NCBI GenBank assembly: GCA_963921935.1
Contig: OY998175.1
Coordinates: 307,791,484-307,855,483, forward strand
Source: Galeruca laticollis
Lineage: Eukaryota > Arthropoda > Insecta > Coleoptera > Chrysomelidae
Length of the DNA stretch: 64,000 nt
Reading direction: 5' to 3'
Part shown: positions 55,711-64,000 of the stretch, piece by piece
How the letters are laid out: every line of letters begins with the position of its first letter
How positions within the stretch are numbered: position 1 is the stretch's first letter
Program-made: the position numbers and the translations under genes
The notes under the pieces: model-generated
Databases searched by the model: none
What the model was told of the DNA's origin: nothing
Seen by the model: only the letters and a program-made list of their open reading frames with translations

Positions 55711-56639
55711 ACCATTTTTGCTTTAGCCGGTGCTCTTCGCAGAGCGGAGCTTGTGAAAATCACGCTTGACGATATTCAAGATAAAGGAAACCTAATTATT
55801 GTGGAAATTTCCGATTCGAAAAACCATACCTCAAGATCCTTTGTTATATCTGAAGACATAAATATTGGAACCTTTTTGAAGCTCTATAGAAAGTATGCAA
55901 ATTTACGGCCTCCTACCACCACGCACCGTCGTTTTTTTATCAATTACAAAAAAGGCAAATGTTCTGTTCAGTGCGTTCTGTTCAGGTGGTAAAATGCCGG
56001 CCTACCTAACCCAAAACGTTACACAGGTCACAGTTTTGGACGATCCTCGGAAACGTTTCTCGCAGATTCAGGTGAAGGGATAACCAACATAAAACGTCTT
56101 GGAGGCTGGAAGTCAACTGCTGTTGCTGAGAGTTATTTGGAGGACTCCGTAGAACAGAAGAAAACCATCTCGAATAAAATTCTTTCATGTACTGGCAACT
56201 TGCAACCGATGCCGTCTCCGTCATCTTCATGCACTTTGCAATCTACGAGTATTACTCTTAACAGCCAGTTACCACCAACTAACTACTCTGGACCGGCTAT
56301 TCTGACGCATTTGCAGAATGCAACAAATTGTGTTTTCAACATTAATATTAATAATAATTAGTGGATTTTCATGGAATGTTTTTTATGTTGAAATAAAATA
56401 TATATTTTCAATGTGCTTTTTGAATATTTATGCGGTCGTAGAAAAAATAATGTTCCTAACTCATGCGTAAAGTGTCTTTCCCGCCCTTGACTGCTTGCCC
56501 GAACTCCGCTTCGGGTCGTTCGGGTCAACGGCAGTCGCGTGCGGGAAAGTATCACTTTCCGCACTTGTTAGGAAAATAACTATTACGTGCCAATACTTAT
56601 AAGTTCTTTGATGTTACGTAATTGTTGAAAGGGCGTTCG

Positions 56640-57320
56640 GTTTAAATGGGATTTTCCTTTCCACCGCAATGCACAACAATAAGTCTGGATCCTTTATTTG
56701 CAGGCATTGTTGGCATACAAATTTTTGAAACATCAGTCCATCCTTTCTTAACCGTGTCGTGTGTATCATACCAAGTTTCGTACAAATAGACAGTTGGCCG
56801 GTTTTCTTCTCTATAATTAGTTACTTATTCCACGTATGTATACCGCATATCCACTATTCTTCTGCTCTCCATGACTGTTTGACGTTTATTAATCGTTTTG
56901 TTTTTGTATCCCAATTTTTTAATCCAGTTTTCAACAGTTTTTTATAGCCATTTACATTACGGCCGGCATTTGTCAATTTATTTCTTATTATTCCAATCGT
57001 TGGTAGTTTTTAATATCTAAAGGTTTGATCAATCCCTTATCACATCGCTTCTTGCGATCTTAAGGCCCATTCTTGGCTATTTTACGTATAGTTGACAGGG
57101 AAACTTCTGTTAAATCAGATTCTGTTTCTGTTTCAAACTTTGCCCGTAGATTCTTAATATACACTTGAATACCTTGAAACATATTTTCTGTATTTCCAAA
57201 TTTAAATGACATCGAATCCTGTTTTCACTTTGATCACCATTATTTAAATTTTCGTCGTTGTAACATAATATATTTGGGACCGAACTCGATATTTCCCAAG
57301 GACGCCACATTGTAAATATT
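56640..57320 (-). pseudogene. Tc1-like transposase fragment, heavily decayed
   Basis: The minus strand from 57310 reads in changing frames: IQVYIKNLRAKFETETESDLTEVSLSTIRKIAK (helix-turn-helix region, near 57080-57180), a KKRCDKG linker, MESRRIVDMRY, YREENRPTVYLYETWYDTHDTVKKGW and RLIVVHCG. The first catalytic Asp of YLDETW is Tyr here. The rest of the DDE domain is missing. Related to the 49430-50560 transposase. Confidence 0.68.
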
Positions 57321-57497
57321 TAATTTTTAACTAAAAATATAATTGCTATATAATAAATATGTATACTTACCCAAATTCCTCAGAAAAACGCTACACTCTT
57401 TCTTGATGTGAGCCTACCAACTAAAGAGTGAACATCTGTTTTGTTCGAAAAAATTACTCTCTCAAAATATAGTTAAAGTTCAGTAAAAGATGGGAAA

Positions 57498-57785
57498 AAT
57501 AATAAGTTATTTGTAATGTATATTCCAACTTATTCTCAATAAAACGAGATATAAGGTAGCGTTAATTGTTATGTTTAAGATGTTTTTAAATATAAATATG
57601 TTAATATTGTTTAAAGGAATGTATTTTGGTCTATACATTAACGCTAAGTATCTTAAAAAGTATGATGGCGCTCCATAACTGCGGGTTAAAAATAATCGTC
57701 GATAAATGTACTTAAAATTACAAAATAATTAAACACATTTTAACGATTATTAGTTGAAATTATAATATTAAATGAATAGTATATT
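57498..57785 (+). repeat. Dispersed repeat, copy 2
   Basis: Direct repeat of 37868-38170. The two copies are in the same orientation, about 19.6 kb apart. Confidence 0.75.
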
Positions 57786-57885
57786 ACGTACCAAGAGTTA
57801 AAAACGTTATAGTGTTTTAAATAAAACTCACGGTTTCTAGTTAATTCCACAATATAATAAAAGTTATTGAAAATTCTAAAAAATT

Positions 57886-57919
57886 GACAATTGTTTCGAT
57901 AAATCAATATCATCGTCAG
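57886..57919 (-). ncRNA. Hammerhead-ribozyme-like core, Penelope left arm
   Basis: On the minus strand CTGACGA, a GATA...TATC stem, GAAA and ACAATTGTC are in hammerhead order. One extra T lies between CTGACGA and the stem. Cleavage would be predicted after GTC. Activity is inferred only. Confidence 0.5.
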
Positions 57920-58179
57920 AATGACAGAAGTTACATTTCATTTGATGCCTACCTGATGTTAGTAGTTATTTTTGGCTAGACCAAGAAGTGACCTAGCTTG
58001 TGATTGACTTAATATATGTTTATAGAGAAAAGAAGAAGATGTGATATTACAAATATTGAAGCTTAGATATTATTAGCCCTATGGTGATATCCTGGATATC
58101 ATTTTTCCAATTAAGATCAGTATAACTGTGCAATGATATAGAAAACCAGGAAAACTATATCTGCTGATCTTTACAATTA

Positions 58180-59278
58180 TCACTTAAGAAGACAGTTTAT
58201 TAGTGGAGAACTCCCTAGATTTAACTGTTCATTGACAACTTCATATTGTGGGTTTCTTAAATGTCTTCTAATTTCCAATTCTTCAAGGAAATCCAGTTCT
58301 TGTTTCTTTTCACAAATATGCAGCACTTCTAGTTTTGTGTTAGGTGTCAATGAATGATTGGTATCAAGTAGATGTTTTGCGTAGTGGGATTTATCTGGTT
58401 GTTTTAATCTGTATGCTCGTAAGTGTTCACTGTATCGGATTTCAAAATTCCTAAGGGTCTGGCCCAAATAGACAGCATTACATTCTGGACATTTGAGTTT
58501 ATATATACCTGACTTCTTTAATAGTGGTATTTTTGTTTTTACATTTAACAATTTTGTACTAACGTTACTTTCTGTTTTAAAAGAAACTGTTGTATTCGTT
58601 GCTGAAGATATTATCTTTGAAATATTATTAGAAATATTTCCTGCATATGTGATGGTTTTATAAGTTTTAATTTCATCAGCTTGTTTAGGAAATATTAGTT
58701 GTAATGCCACTTTTTCCTCTTTTTTACTAATTAACTTATTTATCATATCTAATGGATAACAGTTCGATGTTGCTATTTGTCTAATTGTATTAATCTCTCT
58801 ATCAAAATTACATTTGTTCATAGGAACTGAAAAAGCTCTATGTATCATTGAATTATATACCGCTAGTCTGTGTGACATAGGGTGATTGGAATTGAATGGA
58901 ATTGTCACATCAGTCTGTGTTGGTTTTCGGTAAATTGAATAATCAAGTACATTATTAACTCTTTGAATTTTTAAATCAAGAAAATTGATTGAGCTATTTT
59001 CTGCAATTTCTAATGTAAATTTAATTTTTGGGTGTAAATTACTGATGTGGTTGAAAAATACATCTAATTATCGTTCACTGCCCATAGAACAAGCTAATAT
59101 GTCATCTACATATCTATACCAAAATAAAATATTTTTCGAAATATTACTTTCAAAGATCTTTCTTTCTAAATTGTCCATAAAAATGTTTGCTAAAATAGGT
59201 GATATAGGGCTTCCCATTGGTAAACTGTCAGCAGATATAGTTTTCTTGGTTTTCTATATCATTGCACAGTTATACTGA
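58180..59278 (-). pseudogene. Penelope-like RT and GIY-YIG endonuclease, 5'-truncated
   Basis: From 59278 the minus strand reads the RT block GSPISPILANIFM and the catalytic YRYVDDILA (about 59095-59130), then a stop near 59066. The frame resumes and stays open from 58908 to 58180. The GIY-YIG endonuclease has GIYKLKCPEC, then VYLGQT, the EIRYSEH helix and a conserved H-N-L-E region near the end. RT palm N-terminal parts are absent. Penelope elements use this endonuclease instead of the APE type. Confidence 0.82.
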
Positions 59279-59470
59279 TCTTAATTGGAAAAATGATATC
59301 CAGGATATCACCATAGGGCTAATAATATCTAAGCTTCTTGTAATATCACATCTTCTTCTTTTTTCTATAAACATATATTAAGTCAATCACAAGTTAGGTC
59401 ACTTCTTGGTCTAGCCAAAAATAACTACTAACATCAGGTAGGCATCAAATGAAATGTAACTTCTGTCATT

Positions 59471-59504
59471 CTGACGATGATATTGATTTATCGAAACAAT
59501 TGTC
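59471..59504 (+). ncRNA. Hammerhead-ribozyme-like core, Penelope right arm
   Basis: CTGACGA at 59471-59477, GATA/TATC stem with loop TTGATT, GAAA at 59493-59496, then CAATTGTC to 59504. ACAATTGT is self-complementary and could form an intermolecular stem III. Confidence 0.5.
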
Positions 59505-59582
59505 AATTTTTTAGAATTTTCAATAACTTTTATTATATTGTGGAATTAACTAGAAACCGTGAGTTTCATTTAAAACACTATT

Positions 59583-60039
59583 ATGAGCAGATTCCACGAA
59601 GTAAGGGTCGAGACAGTTAATTTCATTAAAACCGTTACTTTAGTCACTTATGAAACGAGTGACTAAAGATGTTTTAACATGAGGTGCTTACTATACTTTA
59701 TCTACGCCTGCAAGAATAAAAAAATCGATCTAAATGATATTATATCTTAATTATATTCATAACATCTTCTTTCATTTAAGGCCTCGGCTGCTAAGTCTAA
59801 CCGACCCATAACATTGCAGACGATTGTTGACAGCTGACTGACAAATCAAATGATACAGAACAACAAAATTATCCCGGAATATGAAATTTAAAATTCAAAA
59901 TATACACGAATTTTAAACATTAGCGTTCAAAAAGTCGTTTTGCGCATGTCAACCCCGTGCTTATAATGCGGTTTTAGTAACGGAAGTAGAAAAGAATACA
60001 TAAAAACAATGATGTTTGGAAATAAACAATAAACGGATG
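59583..60039. other. Spacer, no gene recognised
   Basis: Contains a short hairpin (CTTTAGTCAC / GTGACTAAAG near 59640-59670) and nothing coding. Confidence 0.4.
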
Positions 60040-60112
60040 TGGCCCATGGGGGGATCGAACCCGCGACCTTCGCGTTATTAGCACGACGCTCTAACCAACT
60101 GAGCTAATGGCC
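60040..60112 (-). tRNA. tRNA-Ile (AAT), one base missing in acceptor
   Basis: 73 nt, anticodon AAT. The 5' acceptor strand reads GGCCAT where the other copies read GGCCCAT, while the 3' strand still has ATGGGCC. Possibly a pseudogene. Outermost copy of the array. Confidence 0.75.
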
Positions 60113-60509
60113 ATATGACAAAAATATTTTTTTGCACTATTATATTGTTTCATAATTTGATACGAAATCTTTAATTCAAATTATATTTGACTTAATTTTG
60201 AAAATATATCGAGTTATTGAGCGATTACGATACTTTTTGAACACACTGTATTGTAACTGATTGATAAGTTTTAACACTCTCTACTTAAAATAGGATTTCA
60301 GGTAATAAATGAATAAGTTAAAATGCAAAAATTTTAATTCTTCATTAAGCTAGAGAATAGTTTTCCATGCAATTAGATAAACCTTGAGAATTTCACACCT
60401 GCAATTAAAAACAGAATGCAATACCAATCTACAGAGAACCATTTTTTTAAATGTTCTTCAAATAAAATGTTTTTAGTGAAAAAAAGATTTGGTGTAATCG
60501 ATAAAAAGT

Positions 60510-60583
60510 TGGCCCATGGGGGGATCGAACCCGCGACCTTCGCGTTATTAGCACGACGCTCTAACCAACTGAGCTAATGGGCC
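60510..60583 (-). tRNA. tRNA-Ile (AAT), copy 2
   Basis: 74 nt, acceptor GGCCCAT/ATGGGCC perfect, anticodon loop CTAATAA. T-stem GCGGG/CCCCC has one C-C mismatch, shared by all five copies. Confidence 0.92.
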
Positions 60584-60967
60584 AATTATTACGATTATTT
60601 TTGTTGTAGTATTCAATTGTTTCATAAATTGATATGAAATTTTCAATTTAAACTATATTTGAATTAATTTTGAAAGGTTAGAGAGTTGTTCAGCGATACG
60701 TTACTTTTTGAACACAATGTATTGTAATTTATTGACCAGTACGTTTTAACACTTTCTACTTAAAATAGAACTTCAGGTAATAAATGAATAAATTAAAAGC
60801 CAAAAATTCTTCATTAAGCTACAGAATAGTTTTCCATGCAATTATGATAAACCTGTGGAAGTTCACATCCGCAATTAAAAACCGAATGAAATATCCATCT
60901 ACACAGAAACCATTTTTTTTTTATGTTTTTAGTGTAAAATTTTTTTTGCACTAATCGATAAAACAAT

Positions 60968-61041
60968 TGGCCCATGGGGGGATCGAACCCGCGACCTTCG
61001 CGTTATTAGCACGACGCTCTAACCAACTGAGCTAATGGGCC
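60968..61041 (-). tRNA. tRNA-Ile (AAT), copy 3
   Basis: Same sequence as copy 2 by eye. The upstream flank is shared with copies 1 and 2. Confidence 0.92.
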
Positions 61042-61089
61042 TTGGAAAATAATGTTTTGGTTACATTTGTTAAGCCAATCTTACTGAAA

Positions 61090-61592
61090 TTAACTGTCTT
61101 GACCCTTACAACCTTGGAATCTACTCATATTAGTGTTTTAAATGAAACTCAACGTTTCTAGCTAATTCCACAATATACTGAAAAATGTTGAAAATTCTAA
61201 AAAATTGACAATTGTTTCGATAACTGAATATCATCGTCAGAATGACAGAAGTTACATTTCATTTGATGTCTACCTGATGTTTAGTAGTTATTTTTGGCTA
61301 GACCAAGAAGTGACCATAGGGCTAATAATATCTAAGCTTCAATATTTGTAATATCACATCTTCTTCTTTTTTCTATTAACATATATTAAGTCAATCACAA
61401 GGTAAGGTCACTTCTTGGTCTAGCCAAAAATAACTACTAAACATCAGGTAGGCATCAAATGTAATGTAACTTATTCTGTCATTCTGACGATGATATTCAG
61501 TTATCGAAGCAAATGTCAATTTTTTAGAATTTTCAACATTTTTCATTATATTATGGAATTAGCTAGAAACGTTGAGTTTCATTTAAAACACC
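61090..61592. repeat. Palindromic MITE made of two Penelope arms
   Basis: Left arm about 61090-61320 and right arm about 61310-61592 are inverted. They match the arms that flank the Penelope element, with no protein between them. GGCTAGACCAAGAAGTGAC and its complement face the centre. Confidence 0.82.
61207..61240 (-). ncRNA. Hammerhead-ribozyme-like core, MITE left arm
   Basis: Minus-strand copy with intact CTGACGA, GATA/TATC stem, GAAA and GTC. The opposite arm (61484-61517) has GAAG instead of GAAA and AAATGTC, so it is degenerate. Confidence 0.48.
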
Positions 61593-61902
61593 TATCTTAC
61601 TAGTTATTTCACTAATATAAATTTAATCATAGTATATGCAGGAAGATTTAACTATTATAATGGTTAAATATTAATGTGTGAAGGTATAAGTAACTACCAA
61701 ACATAAAGGATGGCCCATTTTTGCAAGTAAAAGAGAAGCTTATTGAATAACCAGTGCCGGATCGAGGCTTTTTTTAGTGAAACAAAATCACTATCTACGA
61801 GAAAAGTATCGGTTTACCTCAAAAAAAGGTGGGCGCTTTTTATTTTTTTTTTCTGGAGAGAAAATCACGTGTAAGAAAATTGGCAGTAATCCATAAAAAA
61901 AA

Positions 61903-61976
61903 TGGCCCATGGGGGGATCGAACCCGCGACCTTCGCGTTATTAGCACGACGCTCTAACCAACTGAGCTAATGGGCC
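61903..61976 (-). tRNA. tRNA-Ile (AAT), copy 4
   Basis: Same tRNA sequence. Its flank (AATAACCAGTGCCGGA and ATCACTATCTACGAG) is shared with copy 5. Confidence 0.92.
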
Positions 61977-62088
61977 GTGGTAAAGAATGTTTTAGTTACA
62001 TTAGTTAAGCCAATCTTATAAGTTATTTCACGAATATCATTGAGTACTAGTATAGTGGAGTAGTGGAGTATTATTGTAATACTCAATG

Positions 62089-62739
62089 AGTTAGTTTACA
62101 TCGTGTGGACCAAATTAGTGCGTGGACCAAATCGTGGACTTATTTAGCTTAGAACATAAGTGTTTATACTGACTTTTTTGCTGGATTAAAATAGTCCAGG
62201 GACCAAAATTGACATTTTTATATTAAAATGACATAACCTTAAATCTTGAGGAAATTCGATAGTAGACTTTGATTTTATGTAAAAATGGATACAAAAATAG
62301 TTGCAGTAGTAATAGAGTTCCTGAAAAAGAACAAAATATTCAAAGATTAAAATTAGAGTCATCGAAGTCTCCATATTTAAGAAGCAATTTAGCTTACTTG
62401 CTTTTAACTAGCAGTAATTTTGTGGGATCGTTAGACAATCAAAGAATATGGATGAAACCTAGAAGTAGTGAAAATTGGACAATAATGTTAAATCAGTGAA
62501 GTACAAATCCACATCTGACCTATTTTTACTCTGTGCTTTTGGCAAACCGTCACTTTGGTCCACGAATACTAATATCCGTGTTTACACCGTCAAAAATTGA
62601 ATTTGAACTACCCTAGATGAGATGGATCAAATTCGAGTACCAAATTTTACTCCTTGGTTGTTTACACCGAAAGTAAAGTACACGTGACGTCATTTAAACC
62701 TCGGACTAAAAATTTGGTACGTCCGGTGTAAACGTACCT
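62089..62739. mobile_element. 651-bp insertion in a tRNA-Ile unit, AATG duplication
   Basis: The unit around copy 5 reads ACTCAATGCTAATATAAAC at about 63172. Here ACTCAATG (62081-62088) and AATGCTAATATAAAC (62740-) are separated by 651 bp, giving an AATG duplication. The inner tips are inverted: GTTTACATCGTGTGGACCAA and the complement of TTGGTACGTCCGGTGTAAAC. A 76-codon frame (62269-62499) ends NQRIWMKPRSSENW, faintly like the N-terminus of some insect Harbinger proteins. The class is uncertain. Confidence 0.7.
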
Positions 62740-62998
62740 AATGCTAATATAAACGTATCATATGCAGGAAGGTTTAACGATATATAATGGTTAAATATTA
62801 ATGTGAGAAAGTGCAACTACGAAAAAGAAACAATGCTCCATTTTTGCAAGTAAAAGAGAAGCCTATTGAATAACCAGTGCCGGACCGAGGCTTTTTTTAG
62901 TGAACCGAAATCACTATCTACGAGGAAAAAAGTTGGACACTTTTTTTTTCTGGACAGAAATCACGTGTAAAAAAATTGGCAGTAATCGATAAAAGAAT

Positions 62999-63072
62999 TG
63001 GCCCATGGGGGGATCGAACCCGCGACCTTCGCGTTATTAGCACGACGCTCTAACCAACTGAGCTAATGGGCC
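62999..63072 (-). tRNA. tRNA-Ile (AAT), copy 5
   Basis: Same tRNA sequence. It lies 1096 bp from copy 4, the extra length being explained by the 62089-62739 insertion. Confidence 0.92.
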
Positions 63073-63315
63073 GTGGTAAAGAATGTTTTAGTTAAATTAG
63101 TTAAGCTACTCTTATAAGTTATTTCACTAATATCATTGAGTACTAGTAGATAGTGGAGTATTATTATAATACTCAATGCTAATATAAACTTATCATATGC
63201 AGGAAGGAAGTAATTTGTTTAACGATAATGGTTAAATATTAATGTGAGAAAGTGCAACTACCAAAAAGAAAGGATGCTTCATTTTAGCAAGTAAAAGAGA
63301 AGCCTATTAAATAAC

Positions 63316-64000
63316 ATACCTGTCCTAATGGTATCTTTCCACTAACTGATGGTATGCGTCCCCATTCAAATTTACATGCACCATATGTGGGTCGTATGAC
63401 GTTGTGGTAGTTTCAATTTACGATCAATGTCCTACGACCCATATGTGGGCCGTAAATTAAAATTTTCACAATTCGGCAACGCCTCAAAATCAGCATATCT
63501 TCGGTATATAAATTTTTGATTGTTTGTTTTTCACTAGCATTGAAACAAGAAGTGTTTATTTATTCATTTGAGCGTTTTTTATATTAATACAACTATGTCT
63601 GGACAAAAGCGTAAACTAACCGAAAGATAGTTGGCAGATATCGCGGAAAATTTATCCGAAATCAGTTCTGTCAGTGATTTAAATTCAGACGACAGCACGG
63701 CGACCCTACTTACTAAAGTGATAGTGAAGATGATGCTTCAAATTATAATGAGGAAACGGGTAATGATAGTGACCATCAAAATGAAAGTCATCAAGAAAAT
63801 AGTGAAGTAGATTCAGAAGATTCACATTTAATGGAGCAGGTGTACCGAACATTCAAATTACTCAAAATATGGAACCTATAGATATTTTAAATTTATTTCT
63901 GATGCTTTAGAACTTCAACGCCAAAAACGTTTAGGACGTTCAGCAAGAATTTCTAGATGGCACGATACAGACAGAGAAGAAATGAAAGCATTTCTTGGTA
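63316..64000 (+). pseudogene. piggyBac-like transposase, N-terminal fragment
   Basis: ATG at 63595 (MSGQKRKLTER) is followed at once by a TAG. An acidic Asp/Glu/Ser-rich leader continues through frame changes, and from about 63900 the frame reads ALELQRQKRLGRSARISRWHDTDREEMKAFLG, the N-terminal piggyBac block. The window ends there. Upstream, CATATGTGGGTCGTATGAC (63383) and TACGACCCATATGTGGG (63431) form a subterminal inverted pair. The left limit is set where homology to the tRNA-Ile spacer ends. Confidence 0.68.

Larger units (their letters stand above)
54148..56361 (+). pseudogene. Crypton-like tyrosine recombinase
   Basis: Start MDSSDEELPEA at 54148. The N-terminal SAM-like DNA-binding half has several stops (VFFRAE region, then SMVKCEISKFHKLTSFLKK from 54350). 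The LINE interrupts at KVGTIFA. After it comes LAGALRRAELVKI with the first catalytic Arg (about 55730-55760), then KGNLIIVEISDSKNHTSR. A frame change near 55990 leads to TGHSFGRSSETF, where the family has HxxR, so the second Arg is Gly. GGWKS and the Tyr of VAESYLED remain. The C-terminus ends at 56361. Dead by lesions and insertion. Confidence 0.78.
53706..56580 (+). mobile_element. Crypton-like element, split by a LINE
   Basis: It carries a tyrosine-recombinase pseudogene. ATTTTTTCTACGACCG at about 53713 reappears inverted as CGGTCGTAGAAAAAAT at about 56433. Both flanks also have GTGCGG/CCGCAC hairpins around AAGTG(T/A)CACTTTC. Classical Cryptons lack terminal inverted repeats, so the boundaries and class are tentative. 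The LINE at 54521-55710 is a later insertion. Confidence 0.6.
57813..59582 (-). mobile_element. Penelope-like element between inverted arms
   Basis: The arms (about 57813-58145 and 59245-59582) are inverted copies, including GTGTTTTAAATRAAACTCAC, the GACAATTGTTTCGATAAATC block and a GGCTAGACCAAGAAGTGAC block. Between them the minus strand encodes the end of a Penelope RT and a GIY-YIG endonuclease. The arm family also occurs at 31686-31975, 51745-51975, 61133-61592 and, degenerate, in the tRNA-Glu spacers. Confidence 0.82.
60040..63300. repeat. tRNA-Ile array with duplicated spacers
   Basis: Two spacer types are seen. Copies 1-3 share ATTGTTTCATAA...TTTTTGAACACA-type spacers (period about 460-470 bp). 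Copies 4-5 share GTGGTAAAGAATGTTTTAG...CAGTGCCGG spacers. A Penelope-arm MITE sits between copies 3 and 4. Confidence 0.85.

Noticed and set aside
55242..55763. 173-codon minus-strand frame
   Set aside because: Antisense shadow of the open LINE RT frame at 54530-55670.

Overview
This is eukaryotic DNA: AT-rich, with one spliced protein-coding gene, tRNA genes with insect-type sequences, and most of the remaining bases in decayed or nested transposable elements. The element mix (errantivirus-like Gypsy, mariner, Tc1-like, piggyBac, PIF/Harbinger, hAT, Crypton-like, Penelope-like, several APE-type LINEs, a tRNA-headed SINE) points to an insect. A beetle is my guess; the sequence does not prove it.

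Layout. 1-16 kb is transposon territory: a frameshifted piggyBac; a foldback element made of short TTAGTGC-rich repeats and split by a dead mariner; a long-terminal-inverted-repeat element (about 6.04-13.46 kb) holding a 5'-truncated LINE, a palindromic MITE and a dead DD41D mariner-like element; and a hAT fragment. 16.295-30.069 kb is one nested block. Its outer ends are those of a PIF/Harbinger element with a TTA duplication, inserted into an old LINE endonuclease fragment. Inside are a 4.5-kb degenerate palindrome and a 7.2-kb errantivirus-like Gypsy (21815-29037, minus strand) with near-identical LTRs, damaged gag and pol, and an open env reading frame.

30.6-51.4 kb holds the only convincing host protein gene: a secreted lipase of the pancreatic-lipase family, plus strand. 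Eight exons are visible with consistent GT-AG junctions and phases, and Ser-Asp-His triad residues are present. The last exon was not found. Its introns carry Penelope, LINE, SINE and Tc1-like debris, a long R1/LOA-like LINE (39.6-44.5 kb), and two inverted tRNA-Asp genes.

51.4-63.1 kb is tRNA-rich: one tRNA-Glu(CTC), three tRNA-Glu(TTC) in tandem ~545-bp units, and five tRNA-Ile(AAT) in related units, all on the minus strand. Between them lie a Crypton-like tyrosine-recombinase pseudogene split by a LINE with a perfect 12-bp target duplication, a Tc1-like pseudogene, and a Penelope-like element flanked by inverted arms. The same arm sequence recurs at several places, and its best copies contain a hammerhead-ribozyme-like core. 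The window ends inside a second piggyBac-like pseudogene.

The most interesting signals are the ribozyme-like core in the Penelope arms, their association with tRNA spacers, the 13.8-kb Harbinger block with a recoverable empty site, and the TTAGTGC foldback element.
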